Positions 18,092 to 26,774 of a stretch of 64,000 nt of DNA are shown here, one piece after another. The stretch spans positions 62,001 to 126,000 of the forward strand of contig NZ_JAUKWP010000004.1 in the NCBI RefSeq assembly GCF_030504545.1, read 5' to 3'. The stretch is from Lactobacillus sp. YT155. Its GTDB lineage: Bacteria > Bacillota > Bacilli > Lactobacillales > Lactobacillaceae. Position 1 is the stretch's first letter; each line of letters starts with the position of its first letter. Under the pieces are notes generated by a model, which was not told where the DNA came from, ran no database searches, and saw nothing but the letters and a program-made list of their open reading frames with translations. Made by a program: the position numbers and the translations under genes.

Positions 18092-19945
18092 TTATGGTCT
18101 CTTACCTTTAGAAATGACTACGCTAAAAGTACCATCTTTACTTATTTTAGAACCAGCTGCTGGAGTCTGTCTAATGACTAATCCCGCTGTAATAGTGTCA
18201 GAGTACTCTTCCGTATAGCTAAATTTCAAATTATTATCATCAGCAAATTTCCCGGCTTCATTCAATGATTTTCCAACCAAATTATCAACTGTTATGGAAT
18301 CATCTTTTCCTTTTGAAATAACAACTGTAATTGTACTTCCCTTGTTCAAGCGGCTTCCAGCTGGAGGACTTTGTCGAATAACAAGTCCTTTAGCCACATC
18401 ATCTGAAAACTCTTCGGTTGAATTGATATTAAAACCATTATCGGCAGCGTAATCTTGGGCACCTTTTAATGAATATCCAGTAAGATCTTTAACAGTTACT
18501 GCATTTGAACCACTACTTACTTCGAATTCGATAGTTGTCTTATTAGGATAAACTTTTTCACCTTCTGGAACACTCTGTGAAACGATATATCCCTTTGGAA
18601 TGGTACTTGATTGAACGGAGGTTTTCTTAACTTCAAAGCCTTTTTTGCGTAATTTCTTAGCAGTTGATGAGTATTTCTTATTAGTATAGTCAATTATTTC
18701 AAATTTCTTTTGACCTGAACTAATTACCAAATTAATAGAAGTACCCTTCTTAACTTGACTTCCAATATCAGGATTAGTTTTAATAACGTGGCCCTTCTTA
18801 ACTTCATCACTGTGGACCCTAGTAACAGTTCCTTTTTCGAGTCCCTTGCTTTCTAAAATATCTTCGGCTTGATTTTGAGTTAAGTTAGCAACATCTGGAA
18901 CATCAACATTATGATTTGATGTCATCCAGATTCCACCACCAACTAGAAGAATTAATAACGCAATAACACCGGCGATGATAGCACGTTTTTTAGTCCACCA
19001 TTTTTTCTTTTTCTTCTTGTTGTTTCTTCCAGGGATTGGTTCATCGTTAATTGGTTCCATAACTTTCGTTTCTGCCATTTGAGCAGGAGCAACTGGAACA
19101 AATTTTGGTTCATTGGCTCTAGTAGAAAGTAATGTTGTCTTAAGGTCTTCAGCCATTTCTTGAGCTGATTGATATCTTTGATCAGGATCTTTAGCAGTTG
19201 CTTTAAAAATGACGTTTTCTAACGCTTGTGGAATTCTTGGATCAATTTCACGTGCTGAAGGCATTGGATCTTTAAAATGCTTCATTGCAATTGCTACAGA
19301 AGTGTCTCCAGTAAAAGGCACTTTCTTAGTTAACATTTCATAGAGAATAATTCCCAATGAATAGATATCAGAACGTGTAGTAGCTTTTTTACCACGAGTT
19401 TGTTCTGGTGACATGTAGTAAACCGAACCTAATGTGGTATTGGTTTGAGTTATTGATTGTTCACTTAATGCTAAAGCAATTCCAAAGTCAGAAACTTTTA
19501 CTCGACCATATTGATCAACCATAACGTTTTCGGGTTTTAAGTCACGATGAACAATGTTGTGTTCGTGGGCACATTGCACGGCAGCTAATATTTGTTCCAT
19601 CATATCAATAACTTGTTGATATGGAATTGGAAAATGATCTCTAATATAAGTTTTTAAATTAGTTCCGTTGATGTATTCAATGACCATAAACTGGGTTCCT
19701 TGGTCGATTCCTACATCTAAAACATTCACAATATTAGGATGAGAAAGTTCACTAGTAGCAACTGCCTCACGTTTGAATCTCTCTTGAACTGATTTATCAT
19801 CACGAAGGTCCATGCGTAAGGCTTTAACAGCAACTTCACGATGTAAGATGGTATCTTCAGCTAAATAAACATTGGCCATCCCACCTTCGCCAATAATACT
19901 TAGAATTTTATATCTTCCTGCAACTAAATGTCCTACTTGCATCAT
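18092..19945 (-). CDS. prkC: PASTA-domain Ser/Thr protein kinase
   Basis: A membrane receptor kinase that senses muropeptides or lipid II and controls cell-wall synthesis and division. The kinase domain (about 10-275) has GEGGMANVYLAED, the ATP Lys in VAVKAL (about 42), HRDLKPENV (133-141) and DFG (153-155). A basic stretch precedes one membrane helix (about 328-347). Four PASTA repeats follow outside the cell, each ending VISSG, EVSSG, VISKG or VISKG. Two ATGs in tandem can start it. It abuts prpC, its cognate phosphatase. Confidence 0.96.
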   Translation of the reverse strand: MMQVGHLVAGRYKILSIIGEGGMANVYLAEDTILHREVAVKALRMDLRDDKSVQERFKREAVATSELSHPNIVNVLDVGIDQGTQFMVIEYINGTNLKTYIRDHFPIPYQQVIDMMEQILAAVQCAHEHNIVHRDLKPENVMVDQYGRVKVSDFGIALALSEQSITQTNTTLGSVYYMSPEQTRGKKATTRSDIYSLGIILYEMLTKKVPFTGDTSVAIAMKHFKDPMPSAREIDPRIPQALENVIFKATAKDPDQRYQSAQEMAEDLKTTLLSTRANEPKFVPVAPAQMAETKVMEPINDEPIPGRNNKKKKKKWWTKKRAIIAGVIALLILLVGGGIWMTSNHNVDVPDVANLTQNQAEDILESKGLEKGTVTRVHSDEVKKGHVIKTNPDIGSQVKKGTSINLVISSGQKKFEIIDYTNKKYSSTAKKLRKKGFEVKKTSVQSSTIPKGYIVSQSVPEGEKVYPNKTTIEFEVSSGSNAVTVKDLTGYSLKGAQDYAADNGFNINSTEEFSDDVAKGLVIRQSPPAGSRLNKGSTITVVISKGKDDSITVDNLVGKSLNEAGKFADDNNLKFSYTEEYSDTITAGLVIRQTPAAGSKISKDGTFSVVISKGKRP

Positions 19946-20689
19946 CTACTTATCCTCACTCACATTGTTTTTGATTATCAAGGCGGTAATATTATCTAAG
20001 CCACCAGCGTTGTTTGCTTTTTGAATTAATTTTTTACATTGTTCTTTTAAAGTGACATTTTCTAATAAAATTTCTTTTATCATGTCTTCTGAAACCATAT
20101 TAGTCAAGCCATCTGAACAGAGTAATAAAACATCATCCTCAGCCAAATCAAAAATATTTGATTCTGATTTCACATTACTATTAACCCCTAAAGTCTGCGT
20201 AATAATGTTTTTTTGTGGATGATTGCGAGCTTCTTCTTTGGTTAGTTCACCTGAACGTACCAATTCATTAACTAAGGAATGATCAAAACTTAGTTGTTTT
20301 AACTCTCCATCACGAAGAAGATAGCATCTACTATCACCTACGTTAGAAACCAGAACTTGATTGTCAATAATAATTGCACTAACCATTGTCGTTCCCATTC
20401 CATTGAGATCGCTAAATTGTTGTGAAGCTTCGATAATTCGACTGTTTTCTTTTTCTAATTCGGAAGTAATCCATTCTTTAATCGTGGATAAATCGCCCAA
20501 ATCAGTTTTTTCAAAATCGTGACCAATATGTGATACGGCCATGTCAGAGGCAACGTCGCCTCCTTTATGACCACCCATTCCATCGGCAACGATGGCCAAA
20601 GTTATGTCTCTTTGATTAGTAAATGTATTCACATAATCTTGATTTGACGTTCGCTTACGACCAATGTCACTCAAAAAAGCAGTTTTCAT
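19946..20689 (-). CDS. prpC: PP2C-family Ser/Thr phosphatase
   Basis: This phosphatase reverses phosphorylation by the adjacent PASTA kinase. The 247-residue PP2C fold has the metal ligands in place: SDIGRKRTSNQDY, VADGMGGHKGGDVAS, SNVGDSRCYLL, LLCSDGLTNMV and GGLDNITALII. Its stop codon lies one base before the first possible start of the kinase gene, so the pair is translationally coupled. Also called stp. Confidence 0.95.
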   Translation of the reverse strand: MKTAFLSDIGRKRTSNQDYVNTFTNQRDITLAIVADGMGGHKGGDVASDMAVSHIGHDFEKTDLGDLSTIKEWITSELEKENSRIIEASQQFSDLNGMGTTMVSAIIIDNQVLVSNVGDSRCYLLRDGELKQLSFDHSLVNELVRSGELTKEEARNHPQKNIITQTLGVNSNVKSESNIFDLAEDDVLLLCSDGLTNMVSEDMIKEILLENVTLKEQCKKLIQKANNAGGLDNITALIIKNNVSEDK

Positions 20690-20700
20690 AATATTCCTCT

Positions 20701-22023
20701 TTATTTGATACGTTTAAATGCACTGATGAAGAATCCATCAGTTTGAAACTCATCTGGGTATAATTTTACCATTTTATCATCAGATTTGCCTAAATCGTTT
20801 AATACCTTGATTTGTTCGTAGTTTTCGTGAGTACTTATAAAATTATCAACTACTTGTTGATTTTCTTCATTTGTAATTGTGCAAGTACTATAGACCAAAA
20901 TTCCTTGAACCTTCAAAACCTCTGCGGCGGCATTTAATATTTTTGACTGAATTTTTGTTAAATCATCAATGTCGCTTGGTTTTTTAAAATATCTCATTTC
21001 TGGTTTTCTACGTAATAATCCCAGACCAGAACATGGAGCATCAACTAAAACTCGATCGAATTCTTGATTGAGAGTTGCCACTTGTGTTGCATCCAGACTT
21101 TTAACATTCACTACTGAATCCACCTGAAGTCTTCTAGCGTTGTCTTCAATTAATTTCAATTTGTGATCATAAATATCCAAGGCTGTGATAGAACCACCGA
21201 GACTTTCATCCAAAAAACTAGCTATATGAGTTGTCTTACCACCGGGTGCGGCACAAGCATCTAATACTTGGGAATCTTTTTGTACTTGTAATGCTGGTGC
21301 TACCAACATCGAACTTTCATCTTGAATCGTGTACATCCCTTGATCAAATTCTGGCAGGCTAATCACTCGACTGTCATTAGTAACTAACCCATATGGAGAA
21401 ATTTGACTTGGCTGAACTTCAATTTCAAGTTCATCAAAACGACTCTTTAATTCTTCAACTGTAATCAAATTAGTATTAACACGTAATGATAAATGTGAAG
21501 GGTGATTTAATGACTTCAGGATACTTAAACATTTTTCTTTTCCCAATTGTTCAGTTAACTTCTGAACAATCCAGACTGGAACACTGTATTGGACACTTAG
21601 GCGATTCGTTTCGTCCTTAATAATGGTGATTTCTTTATGACCCTTACGTTGATAGTTTCGCAATACTCCGTTTACAAATCCGCTAATACCACGATTCCCT
21701 CTTGATTTCGCAATTTCAACCGATTCGTAGATTACGGCATGATCAGGAATTTTATCTAAATATTCTATTTGATAAACCGACATCAACAAAAGATAGTTAA
21801 CCCAATTATCGACTTTTTTACCTTTTAAGTAATCTTGTAAATAAAAATCAAGGGTCAGCTTATGCTGTAGAACTCCGTAAACTAGATTAGTTAATAATCC
21901 AATATCTTTGTGATTCAAGCCACTATTATTGATGGCTCGATTTAATTCAATATTTGAATATGACTCTTGAGAAAGCACTTTTTCAATAACTTCAAGTGCT
22001 ACACTTCTGACTGTTTTATTCAA
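20701..22023 (-). CDS. rsmB: 16S rRNA (cytosine-967-C5)-methyltransferase RsmB
   Basis: RsmB methylates C967 of 16S rRNA. The N-terminal third is a NusB-like RNA-binding domain (AINNSGLNHKDIGLLTNLVYG). The methyltransferase half has DACAAPGGKTTHIASFL (SAM binding), DAPCSGLGLLRRKPEMR with one catalytic Cys, and STCTITNEEN with the second. The 440-residue length is typical. The start overlaps the end of fmt by 8 bases, so the genes are coupled. Confidence 0.96.
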   Translation of the reverse strand: MNKTVRSVALEVIEKVLSQESYSNIELNRAINNSGLNHKDIGLLTNLVYGVLQHKLTLDFYLQDYLKGKKVDNWVNYLLLMSVYQIEYLDKIPDHAVIYESVEIAKSRGNRGISGFVNGVLRNYQRKGHKEITIIKDETNRLSVQYSVPVWIVQKLTEQLGKEKCLSILKSLNHPSHLSLRVNTNLITVEELKSRFDELEIEVQPSQISPYGLVTNDSRVISLPEFDQGMYTIQDESSMLVAPALQVQKDSQVLDACAAPGGKTTHIASFLDESLGGSITALDIYDHKLKLIEDNARRLQVDSVVNVKSLDATQVATLNQEFDRVLVDAPCSGLGLLRRKPEMRYFKKPSDIDDLTKIQSKILNAAAEVLKVQGILVYSTCTITNEENQQVVDNFISTHENYEQIKVLNDLGKSDDKMVKLYPDEFQTDGFFISAFKRIK

Positions 22024-22954
22024 CGATATTTTGACCTACCTTAATGTCTCGACCTACTCCATTTAAGAAAGAATTGATATCCATTGTTTTCTTACCTGCA
22101 GGTTGCAACTGTTGCAGAGAAATCGCATTTTCACCAGCTTTAATAACTAATTTCTTCTTAGTACGCTCAATCACTACTCCAGCAGGTTCATTACTGCTAT
22201 CCTCAACGACTTGAGCTAACCAGATTTTTGTGTGGTTGCCAGAAATATTCATCCATGCTCCGGGATTAGAATTTAAGGCACGAATTTTGTTCACTAGATT
22301 AATTGCTGAGTCGTTAATATCTAGTTGTTCTTCTTCTTTAGCAATATTAGGTGAAATAGTTGCTTGACTCTCATCTTGAGCCTCACGATTATTGGTTTGA
22401 TTAATAATACTTGGCAAAGTCTCGAGTAATAAGTCACGGCCGAAAACTGCTAGTTTTTCAAACATCGAATCACCAGTATCGGTTGGTAAGATGTCAACTG
22501 AAGTTTTGGCAATCATATCACCTGCATCCATGGCTTTAACCATATACATAATAGTGATTCCGGTTTGTTGATCACCATTCATAATTGCTCTTTGAATTGG
22601 TGCACCACCACGATATTTGGGCAACAATGAACCATGAACATTGATTGCACTTGTGACTGATTCAAGCAAACTGACTGGTAAAAATTGTCCATATGCAGCG
22701 GTAATCAATAAATCTGCTGATAAATTAATTAACTTAGCTATTTCTTCACTTCCAGAAAGTTTTTCTGGTTGGTAAACCGGGATATTATTTTCTAAAGCGA
22801 CTTTTTTTACCGGAGTCGCTACTAGTTCTTTTTTACGACCAACTGGTTTATCTGGTTGTGTAACTGCAGCAATCACTTCATAGTTGTTGGCTAAGAGTCC
22901 CTTTAAGACTGTCGCGGAAAATTCTGGAGTTCCCATGAAAATTATTTTTGTCAT
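22016..22954 (-). CDS. fmt: Methionyl-tRNA formyltransferase
   Basis: Fmt formylates Met-tRNA(fMet) with 10-formyltetrahydrofolate to make the initiator tRNA. The 312 residues show IIFMGTPEFSATVLKGL, TQPDKPVGRKKEL, the catalytic region NVHGSLLPKYRGGAPIQRAI and GITIMYMVKAMDAGDM. A C-terminal OB domain binds the tRNA. It lies between priA and rsmB. In Bacillus, def (peptide deformylase) sits next to fmt; no def gene is present here. Confidence 0.96.
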   Translation of the reverse strand: MTKIIFMGTPEFSATVLKGLLANNYEVIAAVTQPDKPVGRKKELVATPVKKVALENNIPVYQPEKLSGSEEIAKLINLSADLLITAAYGQFLPVSLLESVTSAINVHGSLLPKYRGGAPIQRAIMNGDQQTGITIMYMVKAMDAGDMIAKTSVDILPTDTGDSMFEKLAVFGRDLLLETLPSIINQTNNREAQDESQATISPNIAKEEEQLDINDSAINLVNKIRALNSNPGAWMNISGNHTKIWLAQVVEDSSNEPAGVVIERTKKKLVIKAGENAISLQQLQPAGKKTMDINSFLNGVGRDIKVGQNIVE

Positions 22955-22969
22955 TGTTTCACCTCATAT

Positions 22970-25351
22970 CTATTGTGGATCACTATCAATGGAAATTTTG
23001 AAACCATCATTGATGTCTTTTTGAGTTTCTATCAGTAATTGTGTTAATACCTCATGAACAATTTGCTGATTCTTGTATTTAAGCATAATTTGATAATAAT
23101 ACTTGTTCTTAACTCGAGCAATCATTGCAGGTGTTGGTCCTAAAATAATCACTTCATCATTAAATTGTTGATCAAAAAAGTTCTTGATTTCAAAGGCTTT
23201 TTTTAGTGCCTTATTTTCATATTGATGACTTATGGTGATTTGAGTAGCGTAATAAAATGGCGGGTAATCGCTACGGTGTCTAATAAACATTTCATGTTGA
23301 TAAAAATCTTCGTAATCATGTTTTGCTGCTAATTGAATAGCATAATGTTCAGGATTATAAGTTTGAATAATAACTCGTCCACTTTTATCAGCTCGACCGG
23401 CTCGACCACTAACTTGGGTCAACAATTGAAAAGTTCTTTCGCTGGCACGAAAATCTGAAATAGCTAATGTCGTATCGGCATTAATAACTCCAACTAAAGT
23501 CACATCAGGAAAATCCAATCCTTTGGCAATCATTTGCGTACCTAATAGGATTTGAGCTTTCTTTTGAGCAAATTGATTTAATATTTTGCTATGAGCACCT
23601 TTTCTAGAAGTGGTATCGACATCCATCCTTAAAATTCCAGCATCAGGAAAGATTTCACTTAATTGCTCCTGAATTTTTTGGGTTCCTGTTCCATGTGAAC
23701 GCAATTTGTCACTTTGACAATTTGGACAACTGGTTGGCATTTGACTCTCAAAGCCACAATAATGGCATTTCAAAATATTGTGGTCTTTATGAACGGTAAG
23801 TGAAACATCACAATTTGGACATTTGAAAACAAAGCCACATTCTCGACACATAAGAAACGCTGAATAGCCACGTTTATTTAATAGCAAAACAGCCTGTTCA
23901 TCATTCTTAATCGTCGTATCAAGTGCATTAATCAGTGATTCACTAAAATCACCAGTCTTAGCAGCATTATTCAAGTCACGCATATCAATAATATCTACTG
24001 GTGGTAATGGATTATCATTAACTCTCTTAGGCATCTTAATTAACTGATAAACATTCTTTTGAGCTCGTGCTCGTGATTCCAAGCTTGGTGTTGCACTTCC
24101 AAGAACAACTGGGCAATGGTTATATTTTCCTCGCCAAATAGCCACATCTCGAGCGTGATAACGTGGGTTTTCATCTTGTTTATAACTAGACTCATGTTCC
24201 TCATCAATAATAATTATGCCTAAATCGTCTAATGGTGCGAAAATGGCACTTCGTGCACCCACGACAACTTGTGCCTCACCACGTTCAATTCGTCGCCATT
24301 CATCATATTTTTCGCCATTAGATAAACCACTATGTAAAACAGCAACTTTACTTTGAAATCTTTGCGAAACTCGACTGACCATTTGTGGAGTTAATGAAAT
24401 TTCTGGTACTAACATCAAGGCAGTTTTACCTTCATCCAAAGCATTTTGAATGGTATTTAGATAAACCTCTGTCTTACCTGAACCAGTTACTCCCTCGATA
24501 AGAAAAGTCTCTGACTGACTAGTCTTAATTTTGTCAGTGATTTGATTAATAGCTTTAGTTTGCTCACTTGTTAATTCGTAATCTTTTTGTTCTTGTTCGG
24601 CATAATTATTTTGCGGACTACGGTATGTTTCTAATTGTAGTTTTTCAAATATTTTTGCTTCAACAGTAGCATTAATAGCACTTGTTGATACATTAATTAG
24701 TTTAGCAAGCTCTGTGATTGCAATGATATTTTTAGGATTACTAATGAAATAATCAATTACTTTAACTTGAGCTTTTTTCTTGCGATTATTTTCTTTTAAT
24801 TGAATAAGTTCGTCCACAGAATGAGAATTCTTAACCGCAACAACCGTCTTTTTTTTAGCTCTGTTCTCGACAGAGTAAACTATTTCTATTTTGCCTTGAG
24901 TTTTATATCGTTTAATTTTTAAAAGTTCATCATTAGATAATTTGTCAGTGACTTCAACTTGACCATCAACAAATAAGCCATCTTGATTGAGCATTTCATC
25001 TTTTACAATCGCGATTTGATGATATTTTGCTCGCATAACATTTGGCAACATGGTTTTTAAACTAGAAATTCTAAACGAATAAGTTTGATCAGCTATCCAC
25101 TTAGAAAGTTCTAGCATCTCATCATTTAAAACTGGTTCAACATCAATTAGATTAGAAATTGGTTTTAATTTTCCAGAAAAGTCAGTTTGTTCAACAACAG
25201 AATCAACAAAGCCTTGAATTTTTCTACGTCCAAAAGGAACTTCAACTCGAACTCCTTTAGAGACAACATCCTTTAATTCTTCGGGAATTTCGTAGTCAAA
25301 GGTTTTGTTTGTTTGCATTGTTGAAATATCTACAATTATCTTGGCAATCAT
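22970..25351 (-). CDS. priA: Primosomal protein N' (replication restart helicase PriA)
   Basis: PriA reloads the replicative helicase at collapsed forks. The N-terminal 3'-end-binding domain (about 1-100) is followed by a helicase core with EGVTGSGKTEVYLN (Walker A), IIIDEEHESSYKQ, GSATPSLESR and VSGRAGRADKSGRV. A zinc-binding insert, CRECGFVFKCPNC through CHYCGFESQMPTSCPNC, carries eight Cys. The 793-residue length is normal. It lies after rpoZ, with a terminator hairpin between; the coaBC gene that usually sits here in Bacillus is absent. Confidence 0.96.
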   Translation of the reverse strand: MIAKIIVDISTMQTNKTFDYEIPEELKDVVSKGVRVEVPFGRRKIQGFVDSVVEQTDFSGKLKPISNLIDVEPVLNDEMLELSKWIADQTYSFRISSLKTMLPNVMRAKYHQIAIVKDEMLNQDGLFVDGQVEVTDKLSNDELLKIKRYKTQGKIEIVYSVENRAKKKTVVAVKNSHSVDELIQLKENNRKKKAQVKVIDYFISNPKNIIAITELAKLINVSTSAINATVEAKIFEKLQLETYRSPQNNYAEQEQKDYELTSEQTKAINQITDKIKTSQSETFLIEGVTGSGKTEVYLNTIQNALDEGKTALMLVPEISLTPQMVSRVSQRFQSKVAVLHSGLSNGEKYDEWRRIERGEAQVVVGARSAIFAPLDDLGIIIIDEEHESSYKQDENPRYHARDVAIWRGKYNHCPVVLGSATPSLESRARAQKNVYQLIKMPKRVNDNPLPPVDIIDMRDLNNAAKTGDFSESLINALDTTIKNDEQAVLLLNKRGYSAFLMCRECGFVFKCPNCDVSLTVHKDHNILKCHYCGFESQMPTSCPNCQSDKLRSHGTGTQKIQEQLSEIFPDAGILRMDVDTTSRKGAHSKILNQFAQKKAQILLGTQMIAKGLDFPDVTLVGVINADTTLAISDFRASERTFQLLTQVSGRAGRADKSGRVIIQTYNPEHYAIQLAAKHDYEDFYQHEMFIRHRSDYPPFYYATQITISHQYENKALKKAFEIKNFFDQQFNDEVIILGPTPAMIARVKNKYYYQIMLKYKNQQIVHEVLTQLLIETQKDINDGFKISIDSDPQ

Positions 25352-25367
25352 TTACTCACCTACTATT

Positions 25368-25396
25368 AAAAAAACCTCCACTAACACAGTGAAGGA
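25368..25396 (-). terminator. Terminator-like hairpin between rpoZ and priA
   Basis: On the minus strand CCTTCACT-GTGTT-AGTGGAGG is followed by TTTTTTT. The stem is eight pairs, one of them a wobble. It follows the rpoZ stop by 10 bases and precedes the priA start by 17, leaving no room for a priA promoter. Confidence 0.82.
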
Positions 25397-25405
25397 TTGC
25401 AAAAG

Positions 25406-25663
25406 CTATTTATCTTGTTCTAATTCCTGTATATCCATTTTCTCAGCATCTTTTTCAAGCATAATTGACTTAGGATCAATTTCAATCTTTCCATCTGCAA
25501 TTTCTTCTAAGGATTGACCAATTACTCGTGGTGATTGATAAGTACTCATCATTTCAACATCACCGTTTTCAAGTTCATGAGCTCTTTTAGCAGCTAAGAC
25601 TGCAAGTGAATATCGAGAATCAACTCTGTCTAATAATTTATCAATTGAAGGATCTATAATCAT
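25406..25663 (-). CDS. rpoZ: RNA polymerase omega subunit
   Basis: Omega helps fold and stabilise the beta' subunit. The 85-residue protein shows [20 protein letters not shown] followed by AAKRAHEL, the family signature, and a C-terminal acidic tail rich in Glu and Asp. It overlaps the gmk stop by 4 bases (ATGA type), the conserved gmk-rpoZ pair. A terminator hairpin follows the stop. Confidence 0.95.
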   Translation of the reverse strand: MIIDPSIDKLLDRVDSRYSLAVLAAKRAHELENGDVEMMSTYQSPRVIGQSLEEIADGKIEIDPKSIMLEKDAEKMDIQELEQDK

Positions 25664-26274
25664 TTCTTTTCACCTATTACTTTCTTATAACTATCAAATA
25701 CACGTGATACTTTTAAATGTTCGCTTCGAATAATGTTTTCGATTTTTCTGACTGCACGAGGAATTTCATCATTAACTACAGCGTAATCATAGTGTGACAT
25801 CAATTCGATTTCTTGTCTAGCTTTTTCAATTCTTTTGTTAATAGTTTCATCATCTTCAGTTCCGCGATGAGAAATTCTCTTTTTTAAACTTCCTAAGTCT
25901 GGTGGAGTTAAAAAGATAAAAACGCCATCAGGCATTTTTTCTCTAACTTGCATAGCACCGTTAACTTCGATTTCAAGTAATACGTCACGACCACTATCAA
26001 GTTTTTGTTGAACATATTTTAAAGGAGTTCCATAGTAATTGTCGACATATTTAGCATATTCTAGCATGCCACCATTTTTTATCTCTGCTTCAAACTCTTC
26101 TTTAGTACGGAAGTAATAATCAATTCCTTCACGTTCACGAGGACGCATTTTGCGAGTTGTCATTGAGACTGAATAATCAAACTTTATTCGTGATTTTTTT
26201 ACCATAGCTTTTCTAACCGTTCCCTTACCAACGCCAGAAGGTCCGGATAGAACAATTAACATTCCTTTAGACAT
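25660..26274 (-). CDS. gmk: Guanylate kinase
   Basis: Gmk phosphorylates GMP to GDP. The P loop is [16 protein letters not shown]. The GMP-binding region has [20 protein letters not shown], then [20 protein letters not shown] and [20 protein letters not shown]. The start is placed at the ATG at 26274, 204 residues, because the upstream in-frame codon is TTG inside AGGTTG. It opens the unit running to thiN. The region from here to the divergent SOS-type gene at 26445 holds that gene's promoter. Confidence 0.96.
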   Translation of the reverse strand: MSKGMLIVLSGPSGVGKGTVRKAMVKKSRIKFDYSVSMTTRKMRPREREGIDYYFRTKEEFEAEIKNGGMLEYAKYVDNYYGTPLKYVQQKLDSGRDVLLEIEVNGAMQVREKMPDGVFIFLTPPDLGSLKKRISHRGTEDDETINKRIEKARQEIELMSHYDYAVVNDEIPRAVRKIENIIRSEHLKVSRVFDSYKKVIGEKK

Positions 26275-26385
26275 ATTCAACCTACTCTTTAAAATATAAT
26301 AAATACATTTTGGGCTAAAAGCTTAGATATTTCAAGGTTTTTTTACTTTATAAAGCAAAAAGATATTAAGAAAATCTAAATCCAC

Positions 26386-26414
26386 TTGCATATGAGAACG
26401 TTTGTTCGTATACT
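26386..26414 (+). promoter_or_regulatory. Promoter of the SOS-type gene at 26445
   Basis: TTGCAT, a 17-base spacer and TATACT. The spacer contains a perfect GAAC-N4-GTTC palindrome, so repressor binding there would block RNA polymerase. Confidence 0.8.
26396..26407 (+). promoter_or_regulatory. LexA operator (SOS box), site 1
   Basis: GAAC-GTTT-GTTC matches the Firmicutes LexA operator core GAAC-N4-GTTC exactly. It lies between the -35 and -10 hexamers of the downstream gene. Confidence 0.82.
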
Positions 26415-26422
26415 ATAAATAC

Positions 26423-26434
26423 AAACAAATGTTC
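26423..26434 (+). promoter_or_regulatory. Degenerate second LexA operator
   Basis: AAAC-AAAT-GTTC differs from the operator core at one position. It lies 27 bases after site 1 (centre to centre) and directly before the GGAGGA ribosome binding site. A pair of boxes could allow cooperative repression. Confidence 0.5.
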
Positions 26435-26444
26435 GGAGGAACTT

Positions 26445-26774
26445 ATGATGGAATTAAAAACAACTAGTCTAAACAACCTAAAAGAAACTATTACTAATGA
26501 AACAATGAATCTTCTCTATTCAACTTTTGATTTAAACTTTGGTCATCGTCACGAATCTGACGAACAACAAATGCCACTTAACCAAATCAATGAATTTTTA
26601 AATCAAGGCTATCAATTCAAATATGATTTAGAAATTACTTTCAAAAATGATATTGAACTTAATGGAACTCTTGTTTCCAAAAAAGATGATCAAACCTACA
26701 TCTTTAATACTGACGGAAATATCTTCCGTATCTTAAAAAATGATGATGTTAAATTTGTTAAACTAGCTGATTAA
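26445..26774 (+). CDS. Small protein of unknown function, probable SOS gene
   Basis: A 109-residue protein that I do not recognise with certainty. The ATG at 26445 (or the next one, 26448) follows GGAGGAACTT. The N-terminal half is polar and probably helical (residues 1-55). The second half reads as alternating beta strands, YDLEITFKNDIELNGTLVS then YIFNTDGNIFRILKNDDVKF, and resembles small Sm-like or YolD-like beta barrels in pattern only. No signal peptide or membrane segment is seen. The LexA-type operator in its promoter implies DNA-damage induction. It stands alone on the plus strand between gmk and recN, and its 3' end overlaps recN by 12 bases. Confidence 0.75.
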   Translation: MMELKTTSLNNLKETITNETMNLLYSTFDLNFGHRHESDEQQMPLNQINEFLNQGYQFKYDLEITFKNDIELNGTLVSKKDDQTYIFNTDGNIFRILKNDDVKFVKLAD

